A stretch of DNA of 64,000 nucleotides from Shinisaurus crocodilurus (taxonomy: Eukaryota > Chordata > Lepidosauria > Squamata > Shinisauridae): NCBI GenBank assembly GCA_021292165.1, contig CM037876.1, positions 105,238,324 to 105,302,323 on the forward strand, written 5' to 3'. The notes below the pieces were generated by a model, which ran no database searches, was not told the origin of the DNA, and was given only the letters and a program-made list of their open reading frames with translations. Made by a program: the position numbers and the translations under genes. Every line of letters begins with the position of its first letter. Positions within the stretch are counted from its first letter, which is position 1. This document shows, piece by piece, positions 55,419 through 64,000 of the stretch.

Positions 55419-55653
55419 TAAAAACAGAAACAGACTTCTTTGATTCTGTTTGAAAAAGCTGTGCAGTGACTATAACATTACCATCTGTGATTGATCTGAT
55501 TGGATGATACAGAAGAGCTGATTCAGTGCCATTTCAAATATTGCCACCCACTTTTGCAGGAAAAAAACCCCTCACTGGAAGGGGGATTCTGCTTCTTTCA
55601 GGGGAGACGGAGAGACTTCCCCAAAGTTTTCAGGGGCTTACCTGAAAACTTTG

Positions 55654-55898
55654 GGCCAGTGTGGCTTAGTGTTTAGAGTGTTGGACTGGGACTCGGGAGG
55701 TCCGGGTTTTAGTCCCCGCTCAGTCATGAAACTCACTGGGTGACTTTGGGCCAGTCACTGACTCTCAGGCCTAACCTACCTCACAGGGTTGTTGTGAGGA
55801 TAAAATGGAGAGGAGGAGGAGGAGGATTGTGTAAGCCGCCTTGGGTTCCTTACAAGAAAAAAGGCGGGGTATAAATATAATAAATAAATAAATAAATT
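55654..55898 (+). repeat. tRNA-derived SINE with TAAATA tail, copy 3
   Basis: GCCAGTGTGGCTTAGTGTTT, GTTGGACTGGGACTCGGGAG, box B GGTTTTAGTCC, GGGTTGTTGTGAGG and the tail GGTATAAATATAATAAATAA. Confidence 0.9.
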
Positions 55899-56056
55899 AC
55901 CTAGATTGTTTTTTAAAAAAACAAGGTGATAGTTTCTTTTCTTTCTTTTAACTTAACCCCCCTCCTCCCTCACAGCAGCCTCTGAGTGCCCGTGATGCTC
56001 TCAGACGCTTCCCTGCATTGGGGACGGGGGCATGTGTGTGTCTGCTTGTTCTAGAA
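55899..56056. other. unassigned sequence
   Basis: Nothing recognised; TTCTAGAA at 56049-56056 is a TSD. Confidence 0.3.
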
Positions 56057-56192
56057 CAGGGCTCTCCAACCTTGGGTCCCCAGATGTTGCTGGACTACAC
56101 CTCCCAGAATCCCTTGCCATTAGCCATGCTGGCTGGGTATGCTGGGAGCTGTAGGCCAGCAACATCTGGGGACCCAAGGTTGGAGAGCCCTG
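56057..56192. mobile_element. palindromic hAT MITE
   Basis: CAGGGCTCTCCAACCTTGGG...GGTTGGAGAGCCCTG, nearly full foldback, with flanks TTCTAGAA/GTCTAGAC (6 of 8). Confidence 0.85.
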
Positions 56193-56585
56193 GTCTAGAC
56201 AATGTGGCTGGGGAGGAGTCTTATTTTTTATTACCTTTTTAAAAATTGGTTTGCAGTAGTGGCCTCTGAGTAACCACGATGCCCTCAGCTTCCTTCCTGT
56301 TGCATTTCCTGGTCCAGATCCTATGGGCAGCATCCATCGTACCTGAGGGCTAAACTGTGTTCAGCAGTTGGGAGGACAAGTGCTGCATGTCAAATCTTCC
56401 TCAAGGCAGAGGATAATGCTACCACAGCAGCACTACAACTACTTAGAAAGTGCACCCATGAATCCACAGCAATGTTTTGTCGTCTTTTATGACTTTAGCT
56501 CTCAAAGTTGCCTAATGAAATTGATCGACAGTAGGTTCAACAGTCAGGTAGAAAAAAGCACCTCTAGTCTTCCTACAACATGTAT
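56193..56585. other. unassigned sequence
   Basis: No feature recognised. Confidence 0.3.
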
Positions 56586-56700
56586 TTAAATCATGGAATT
56601 CTCTGCCACAAGATGTCTCCAAGGCCATTGCTAGATATCTTTAAAAAAGGATTAGACAAATTCATTGCAGATAGGCCTATCACTGGCTATTAAAAACTAA
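56586..56700 (+). repeat. CR1 LINE fragment
   Basis: Translates in pieces to the WNSLPQDV / FKKGLDKFI / PITGY end of CR1 ORF2 (cf. 45940-46048). Confidence 0.65.
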
Positions 56701-57911
56701 ATACACACACACTTCTCCCCGCACACACACATGAGATCTGAGTTAGGAAAAAACATAAACTCCTCTCTTTGCTGCTACCTTTTGTTTCTGCTTCCCTATC
56801 ACAGCTATGCTAAAAATCTTTTTTTTTTCATTGTTTTCTATAGGAAGCTCTAATTTCCACTCCAGGAGATGAAGAAAAATATAACCAAAAGGAACCAGGA
56901 ATTTCCATCCCTAAACAATTGAATTGTCAGTCTAACATATTCCTGTCTATATGGCTTAAACTGCCTGCACTTTCCTTTTCCAATCAGCAGTGTGGAATTG
57001 ATGGTACAGGGAGAAGGGGAAAGGAGAACCAACCAGTGCCTGACCTGTAGGGCTCCCTGTAAGCCCCACAACCGCACCCTCAAACAGGCAATAGGCAAAT
57101 AGATGCTCACTCTTTTCAAGGATCTCATTCTTTATCTTCATACTAGGAAAGATGAAATTGATCTCATTGAACAACTTTCTGTAATATTTGGGTTAAAAAA
57201 AGTTGTTTCCTTTCCATTGAAACAGGAAGTCATATACTGTAGTTACCCACTTCAGAAATGCTTGGATATTACCTTCTGCATCTCTTGCCTTTTCTATAGC
57301 AACCATCACCATAGTAGCTAATATGATTATATATTTATAGCTTTTTTAGATCCTAAGGGGGAAAGGTGTTTCATATGTAGGAATCAGAGCTAAACTGAAC
57401 ACTGAAATTGTATATTCATTGAATTATTCAGAGCAAGGTGCCTAAGCGTGTGCCTGCTAATTTGAAAACAAAGTTCAGAGGATGGATGGATGGTCCTTTC
57501 CTGAAGTTATTGGTTTGCTATTTTTAAATTTGTTACCATCTTCTATTGCACATTTATTACTTTAGCCATTTTGTTATTCATGACAGATTTATTGTCATCG
57601 CTGAAGTTCAGGGGCACATTATTTAATTGAGTGACTGACTTCGGTTAAGATCAACATTTGGGTTTTGGTTGTTTAACTGCTTAATGAACTAATCAAGAGC
57701 AAACAGTGGCTTTATTGAAGTAGTAAATTTCCACTTCAATCTAAAAAAAACTTGCCAAGTGGAAGTCAACAAAGTAGGTTTTTGGGGAAAACTTTTGACG
57801 TTGTGGATTAGAATCTGAATGTTTGTGAATGGAAACCCCCCCCCCCCAGCAACACTACATATGCTGTTCACGAAGTGCTCACTTACAGGACACTCCCAGG
57901 ACTAATTCTCA
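56701..57911. other. unassigned sequence
   Basis: No repeat recognised. 57540-57720 is AT-rich, complex, single-copy-looking sequence that could be conserved non-coding DNA. Confidence 0.3.
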
Positions 57912-58269
57912 GAGCCAAACTACACATTATGCTAATTGCATAGTGGATAGTTGATGGTTAGTTTTCTATTTACTCTAGTATAAACATGCATGGCCCCAGT
58001 TCAGATGGGTGGGTTTAGCCAGCATTGGAGGGGGGGGGGTTAGAAAAAGAAAAATGCCTCCATTGGTTTCAATGAAGGCTTTTTTCCCTTTTGTTAACCT
58101 CCCAACGGGGAGGGGATTTCAGAGGAAAACAGGTGGGGAGGAAGGTTTAATCCTCCCCTCTTGATGCTTGGAGGTCCCAATCCAAATTGGGGCTGCACGT
58201 GCTTACACTAAATTAAAAACTAACCTTCAGGTACAGGTTATGCGATTAGTGTAACGTGTAGTCTGGCTC
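57912..58269. mobile_element. PIF/Harbinger-like MITE
   Basis: A 358-bp element. Left GAGCCAAACTACACATTATG; right, reverse-complemented, GAGCCAGACTACACGTTACA, both continuing with CTAAT. The flanks are TCA on both sides (57909-57911 and 58270-58272), a 3-bp TNA duplication as in PIF/Harbinger. A partial relative is at about 46632. Confidence 0.7.
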
Positions 58270-58272
58270 TCA

Positions 58273-59255
58273 CTCACAAAGCTGTAGTGCTTCAATCTGA
58301 AGGTGAGGAGGGGCTCCCATGACCGAATGCTTCTCCATATACAATAACCCCCTCTATATAGAAACATAGAGGTTGGGGAGAAGGGCTCAAATTGAGCCTT
58401 CTCCCTGACATTCCAGTTTTCAAGGTGAAGGGAATTGTCTTGAATGGAGGACCCATGGGGAGCTCACCTTCTCCTGCCTACTCCTGCATGACTTCTTGGT
58501 GGAGACATTGAGAATGTGGAACTCCCATCAGGTGGAGATTTGCTGGACTCCCTCCAATCTTCAGATGATTGGTAAAGACCTTTTTATACCAGCTAACATT
58601 TAATCTGTGGTTTTGTTTCTTATAACTTTTACACTTGTTAACTGCGGGACATTTTAGTACCGCTGCCTCTTTAATATTTTAATTATTAGTTGTTTTATTA
58701 TTTTAAAGGAGGTATTGCTTTTACATTTGTTTTTGCATTCTTTTGGGTTTCCCCCCACCCCCAATATTATTATATGGAACTGTCCCGTTTCCCCTCTGAT
58801 ATTTGTCTGGTGTGATTCAGTCCAGCTGAGTGTAATTTTGTTTGTTCCATCTCTCTATGTATATCCTGGAGCCTGGAAGTCTGCAAAAATGGCTTTGCTT
58901 TGCTACTATAAGGCTATGTTCCCATGCATTCTTAATAAGTAGGATGCTGTGCATTATATCATCCTACCTGTGTCTGCTGGCTGGGTGCTGACTGGAAAGC
59001 AGACTCTGTTGGGGCATGGAAGCCTGAATAATTAGTCCAGAGGCTGGCATGGCACACAGGAGATACTGCTCTACGGACCAGTCAATGGCACAAGGCCTGC
59101 TCCTACTATTAATGCCAGGCCTAGCCAGTCCAAAAAATTCCTACTGCCTTCCAACCAAGGGGCCAGTGTTGTACAACACTTTTCTGTCTGTGTCTGAAGA
59201 AGAGAGCTGTGAGCCTAAGCAGCTGTGGTGGACCTTGGTAGGAGACTAGGCTAGT
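58273..59255. other. unassigned sequence
   Basis: Contains AATTAGTCCAGAGGCTGGCA...CTCTACGG at 59031-59079, duplicated inside the hAT element at 59661-59963. Confidence 0.4.
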
Positions 59256-59425
59256 AGGACAGCTTCATAGATTTCATAGATTTCATAGATCATGGAGTTG
59301 GAAGGAGCCTACAAGGCTATCGAGTCCAACCCCCTGCACAATGCAGGAAACTAGAGGAGGGGTCTCCCATCCAAGTAATAACCAGGCTTGCCCCTGCTTA
59401 GCTTTCCACGCTCAGACAAGCTGGA
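59256..59425 (-). repeat. CR1 LINE 3' tail
   Basis: TTTCATAGATTTCATAGATC, GAGTTGGAAGGAGCC and CGAGTCCAACCCCCTGCACA are the reverse of a CR1 tail with its TCTATGAAA-type repeats at the very end. Same boundary as 34942-35094. Confidence 0.75.
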
Positions 59426-59660
59426 AACAGCACATGAGGTTCCTGGTCAAAGCTCCAGAGACCGTCTAGCTCTGTTTTCTGTTTTCTGTCAGTTGTCAGC
59501 CAATGAAACACATGGAAGATTGTATGTTGTCAATATCCACCACCTACTTATTCTTTAGCTGGCAGCCAAATACTTCATCTCTGAACCTGGGGATTCATTA
59601 GGGAGGGCTGGATTTCCCTTATTCTGTTCTGTCATGATCCCAGTGTTCCATGCCACCATC
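59426..59660. other. unassigned sequence
   Basis: Nothing recognised. Confidence 0.3.
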
Positions 59661-59963
59661 CAGGGCTGGCCCAAGACATTTTGCTGCCTAAGTCAGAGCA
59701 GCAAACTGTGCCCCCCACCCCCTGCAAGTCAATGTACCCAGAGCCAGCCAGGTTATTTTGGCACATGAAGCAGAAAATCCCAAAAGTACTTGTCCAGATC
59801 CTTAGCAGTACAAATACAATAGTAACAAATGAATTAGTCCAGAGGCTGGCACAAAGGAGATACTGCTCTACGGTATCTAAACAATTTGCCGCCCTTTCAT
59901 GACAACCAAAATCGGTTACCTGAGGCAGCTGCCTCATTCTGCCTAATGGGAGGGCTGGCCCTG
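59661..59963. mobile_element. hAT MITE (CAGGGCTGGCCC family)
   Basis: 303 bp, CAGGGCTGGCCCAAGACATT ... GGGAGGGCTGGCCCTG, TSD CCACCATC/CAACCATC (7 of 8). It contains AATTAGTCCAGAGGCTGGCA...CTCTACGG, also present 800 bp upstream at 59031. A relative lies at 49150-49438 in reverse. Confidence 0.8.
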
Positions 59964-59971
59964 CAACCATC

Positions 59972-60535
59972 TTCCACTGACCTGCTACAAATTCCTTTTA
60001 AGTTCCATAAGATATTATTTGAATATGTATCTGATGATCTGTTGCAATATGTATTCCAGCTGTGCTGTCATTATTATGTGTGAGTACAAAGGGGACATTA
60101 CACCACACTGAAAAGAGCATGTTTTTAAGGAAGAAAAAAACTGTCACTACTGCACCTGCTGTTCTCTTTGTAATATAGATTCAAAATGGTGGTATTTTCT
60201 ATTTCTTTTTCATAGCCAATCTGTTACTTAACATTTGAAAGTTTGTGTTCCATTGACAGCCCAGAAGTTGGTCAGATTATAGTATCTATCTCCCCACCCC
60301 GGGCCAAGCAGCTTTGCTTTGTCAGTCATTTTTTCTTAAGCAGAAACATGCAGTTTTGTAGAGAATAAGAAAAGTGTGGGGATGAGGTGCACACTTTATT
60401 GATGATGACATATGTGATGACATCTGAACTGGAGACTTGCTACACTCCACTAGCTCTCTAAGAAAAAATAAAATTGTCAGTTACAAAAACAGTGTCACCA
60501 GGAAAAGCAGAAGGCAAATAGCAAGATATAATTAC
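59972..60535. other. unassigned sequence
   Basis: Nothing recognised. Confidence 0.3.
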
Positions 60536-60660
60536 CTGAAAAGATATTTATCCAGAATAATATAACCTCTAACGGTGTGATCCAGAATAATATAACCTCT
60601 AACGGTGTGATAACCTCTAATGGATAAGATATTTATCCAGAACAATATAACCTCTAACGG
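60536..60660 (+). repeat. short tandem repeat (31-bp units)
   Basis: Units of ATCCAGAATAATATAACCTC followed by TAACGGTGTG occur twice head to tail, then a partial TAACCTCTAATGG and a third diverged unit preceded by AAGATATTTATCCAGAA. Confidence 0.85.
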
Positions 60661-60745
60661 CATGTTTACTCCTAAGTAAGTCCCACTGTGTTCAGTTGTG
60701 CTTATTCACAGGAAAATATGGTTAGAATTGCAACCTTAATCTAGC
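60661..60745. repeat. short dispersed repeat
   Basis: TTTACTCCTAAGTAAGTCCC and ATTCACAGGAAAATATGGTT resemble the repeat at 30508. Confidence 0.45.
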
Positions 60746-61576
60746 AAAAGGTTACTAACAGATCCTAATGAGTAGAACAGTTAAACAATTAGTTTGACTT
60801 CCAAAAGCTCAATGGTTTCCATAAAACAAAACGGAAATAAATCATGATTTGATTTTTCTATCCACCAGGAGCAATAAACAAACTTTCTGCAGTGCTCAAG
60901 TGATTATTGGAACTTTGGTCATATAGCAAGCAAGTGGTAAAACATCTGCTCTGCAGATGGAATTGTGTACATCCTTTGGGGTTATCTTTGCCAACATTGT
61001 TTGATAAACTGTCTTATGTCTCTATGTCTCCCAAAAGGTTTTTTTTAAAAACCATTCTATGCAAGATTTTTCTTTCATTTTTAATGTGAATCAGACACAA
61101 ACATTTTAGTAAAGTGTACTTGCAACTACACTTTAAATTTTCTGTTATCTATTTTCTTGGTTCCAGCCAACTGGGTTTGTATTCATTGTTTTAACAAGAC
61201 TAACAACCATATCCTACATGCTTACATGGAAGTAATTTCCATTAATAAGTGCTTAGGATCATAACTCCGGACTCACAGACATACATTAATAGAAAAGACA
61301 ACTCAATCAATCTCGTTAAGGGAGTAATTCCCAAATTATGTTTGTTCCACAAGGAATACATTAATGGAATGAGGCCCAAAGTACCCACCTACAGAGGAGA
61401 TTGCTTGCTGTATCTCTGCAGGATTTGCTGCACTGATCTTGCCTCCTTTCAGGCAGCCTCCACTGGGAGCAGATAATTTTTCCGCATTGCATGTGATTGG
61501 ATCATTCAGTCACCCCGATGCAGAGAATTACCTGCCCCATCATTTGCCCTCACTCTCTGGTGGCATCCTGATTGTG
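60746..61576. other. unassigned sequence
   Basis: Nothing recognised. Confidence 0.3.
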
Positions 61577-61815
61577 TGTCACATAGGAAGCTGCCTTCCA
61601 CTGAGTCAGACCATTGGTCTATCTAACTCAGCCTTTCCCAACCTAATGCCCTCCAGATGTTTTGGACCACGACTCTCATCGGTCCTAGCCAGCATAGTCA
61701 ATGATCAGGAATGCTGGGAGTTGTCATTCAAAACATCTGGAGGAGCAACAGGTTGAGGAAGTCAGGTCTAGACTGACTGGCAGTGGCTTTCCAGGGTTTT
61801 AGACAGGACAGGAGT
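61577..61815 (-). repeat. LINE 3'-end fragment split by a hAT MITE
   Basis: ACATAGGAAGCTGCCTTCCA and GAGTCAGACCATTGGTCTAT are the reverse of a common L3/CR1-type tail. It continues after the MITE with GACTGGCAGTGGCTTTCCAG. Confidence 0.65.
61629..61765. mobile_element. palindromic hAT MITE (CAGCCTTTCCCAACC type)
   Basis: CAGCCTTTCCCAACC...GGTTGAGGAAGTCAG with flanks ATCTAACT/GTCTAGAC (6 of 8). Related to 42087-42222. Confidence 0.75.
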
Positions 61816-61886
61816 CTAAGCTATGGTATGGGTGGTGTGAAAAATTAGCAAGGCTAGGGAGTTTCTGTGGTTCGGAGCCATTGTGG

Positions 61887-62347
61887 TGTTGGAGGATATG
61901 GAAAGGAGTCGGTCCTATACTGGTTAGGACGAAGCAGAGTTTCCCCCCTTTTGTGCAGCCTGGTTATTGAAACTGGTTATCACCACATGGGTTGCTAAAC
62001 CCTGGTAAAAGGCTCTTTAAAGGAATGGATTGTCCATACAAGGTTTAAAACTTGTATGTAAGTTTTACTTACAGTCCATTTATTCATATATGTAGGATGC
62101 ATATAGGCAGATTAGAGTCTTGGGTGTTAAGAGTCTGCTTCACTGGAGATCACTGGCTGGAAGCTAGCTCAGACCGCCTGTCCATCAGGTTGGAGAGGTA
62201 GGGAGAGAGAGCTGGACACAGAGAGGCCGGAAGTAGGGAGGAGGCGGGGTTACAAAACATGCACCCTGGGGATTGTTCAATTAACCCTTTCCTCCCACTC
62301 TAACGAGTGATTACATTACCTCGTTGATTTAAGCAGGCAATATTACA
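61887..62347 (-). repeat. LTR, copy 3, 3' part missing at the junction with a Penelope-like element
   Basis: Starts TGTTGGAGGATATGG like copy 2 and matches through GTTGATTTAAGCAGGCAATA. The final 15 bases or so, ending TTTCCAACA, are absent, and Penelope-like sequence begins. This copy and copy 1 share the block TTACAAAACATGCACCCTGG, which copy 2 lacks. Confidence 0.7.
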
Positions 62348-64000
62348 ACTAAACTATATTACTCTAAACTATCATCAGTTTTCTAAACTGGAATTTGACC
62401 TTTTGCAGAAGGGGCTATCGTTTGTGCCCACGCCAAGGTGGGACCCCTTCCGCACCATGTCAGAGGTACAACAAACTTTCAGAAAAATTAGGTTAGCAGA
62501 TTTCTTTAAATATCAAGATGCACAAAAAATAGAACCAATTCTCTTTAAATCCAGATCCAGCTTCAACCCGATATCCAACAATCCCCACATTCAAGTTTTT
62601 CAGGATCTAGTCACACAAGAGATCCAAGTAATGGAATGCCAAGATCCATACATCTGGCACAACCTAACAAGGGCTGAAAAAAACAGTTTGGAAAAACTTA
62701 AAACCAACAAGGATATAGTGATAAAACCAGCGGATAAAGGAGGGGCAGTTGTTATCTGGGACAGAAAGGATTACATCCAAGAAGTTAAGAGACAGTTGGG
62801 GAATAATACACACTATAGGGCATGTTTAGATAACCCCACACGAAATATAAAAAAAGAGATAGCCTACTTAATAGATGAAGCCTTCTTACTAGGATATATT
62901 TCAAAATCTACTTTTGAGTTTTTTACTGATACGGATGAAAGGATTCCACAATTCTATCTATTACCAAAAATCCATAAAGGGATTTTCCCTGTACCAGGAA
63001 GACCCATAGTCTCTGGCTGTGGATCTATCCTAGAGCCCCTAGCTGTGTATGTAAACCATTATTTAAAACCATTTATGGAACAAATTAATTCATATATAAA
63101 GGATACAACTCACTTTTTGAATTTAATACACAAGCTACAGCTAGAATCAACTGATTCATGGCTAGTCACCTTGGATGTTAATGCCCTCTATACAAACATC
63201 CCACAAGAAGAGGCTATACTAGTTATTGAAGAGACACTAAATAAAAGAAAGGTGTTAAATCCACCGACCAACTTTATTATGGCCCTGGCTCAACTAGTCT
63301 TAAAGAAAAAATTTTTCCAGTTTGAAAATAATTTTTTTTGGCAAATATCAGGCACAGCCATGGGATGTAGATTTGCCCCGGAATTGGCTAACCTATACAT
63401 GCAAACTTTTGAAGAACAGCATATTTTGAATAGGGATAACCCATTCAGACACCATATAACATTCTACAAACGATATCTGGATGATATTTTTGTGGTCTGG
63501 CAGGGTTCTGAAGACACGCTTCGAGATTTTGAACATTTCATTAATAATCAACATACCACTATCAAATTTGACATGAAATATGACAAGCGCCAAATTCATT
63601 TTTTGGATATATACCTAACTGTGCATGAGGGATCTCTACAAACATCTACTTATAAGAAACCAACAGATGTGAACTCCTATTTGAACTATGAAAGTCATCA
63701 TACTGTCTCTTTAAAGAGAAATTTACCTTATTCACAATTCTTAAGGATTAGAAGAAACTGTAGTCAAAGCAGTGAATTCCATCTACAAGCTGGTCAATTA
63801 ATGCGACAATTAGAAAACAGAGGCTACCCCCGTAGAATACTAAAACAGGCTCTCTACAAAGCCAAAACAGTAAAAAGGACAGAATTGCTAAAACCCAAAA
63901 ATAGATTAACACAAAACAATAGAATGATTATCCCCATAACATTTGATGGTTCAACTGTGTATATTAAAAACATTATCCTAAAACATTGGCACCTTTTGAA
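62348..64000 (+). CDS. Penelope-like element reverse transcriptase (partial, runs off the window)
   Basis: One frame stays open for about 550 codons from the LTR junction to the window end; the first in-frame ATG is 62457. Motifs in order: KGLSFVPTPRWDPF, KPADKGGAVVIWDRKDY, YLLPKIHKG, PGRPIVSGCGSILEPLA, WLVTLDVNALYTNIPQEEA (RT motif A), GTAMGCRFAPELANLYM (motif B), YKRYLDDIFVVWQG (motif C, catalytic DD), IHFLDIYL and YKKPTDVNSYLNYESHH. These fit Penelope-like retroelements, which usually add a GIY-YIG endonuclease downstream; that region lies outside. The protein would copy element RNA at a chromosomal nick. The lack of any stop contrasts with every other retroelement here and suggests a young copy. 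The 5' end is probably truncated. Confidence 0.85.

Overview
The window looks like repeat-dense nuclear DNA from a vertebrate, most probably a squamate reptile. The basis is the mix of repeats: tRNA-headed SINEs with TAAATA tails, CR1/L2-type LINE 3' ends, an RTE LINE, a Penelope-like element, a Helitron, pogo-like elements, LTRs and an unusual number of hAT elements. The species is an inference. There are no operons, rRNA genes or CRISPR arrays, and no complete cellular gene is visible. The window is probably intergenic or lies inside long introns.

Layout. 0.2-7 kb: two solo LTRs, a MIR-like SINE and an 880-bp hAT element. 7-9 kb: one exon-like ORF and a small palindromic hAT MITE. 9.5-16 kb: two decayed copies of one LINE in opposite orientations, the plus copy split by two hAT elements and the minus copy split by a Helitron. 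17-21.6 kb: two hAT elements in one older repeat. The second is 3,268 bp, has perfect 8-bp target duplications and a broken transposase, and carries an apparent signal-peptide first exon where the transposase N-terminus should be. 22-30 kb: MITEs, a SINE, a CR1 fragment and a long AT-rich palindrome. 31.2-33.4 kb: three nested hAT elements. 34-42.9 kb: CR1 and L2 debris, LTR-like pieces, a long-TIR element, a hAT carrying a GC-rich gene-5'-end-like cargo, and a hAT with a SINE inside it. 45-49.5 kb: a CR1 fragment, pogo-like elements, a candidate exon and a hAT. 52-56 kb: LINE and RTE fragments, SINE and MITE. 57.9-62.3 kb: a Harbinger-like MITE, hATs and an LTR. 62.35-64 kb: a Penelope-like reverse transcriptase, open to the window edge.

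The main theme is hAT activity. At least 19 insertions can be bounded by 8-bp target duplications or a recognisable pre-insertion site. Two of the larger families keep their ends while their interiors differ between copies, and two elements hold gene-5'-end-like DNA with signal-peptide ORFs. This suggests a hAT population that repeatedly captures host DNA. The TSD and TIR matches were read directly from the sequence; capture and its frequency are inferences. All alignments were made by eye, so boundaries in degenerate repeats may be off by several bases.
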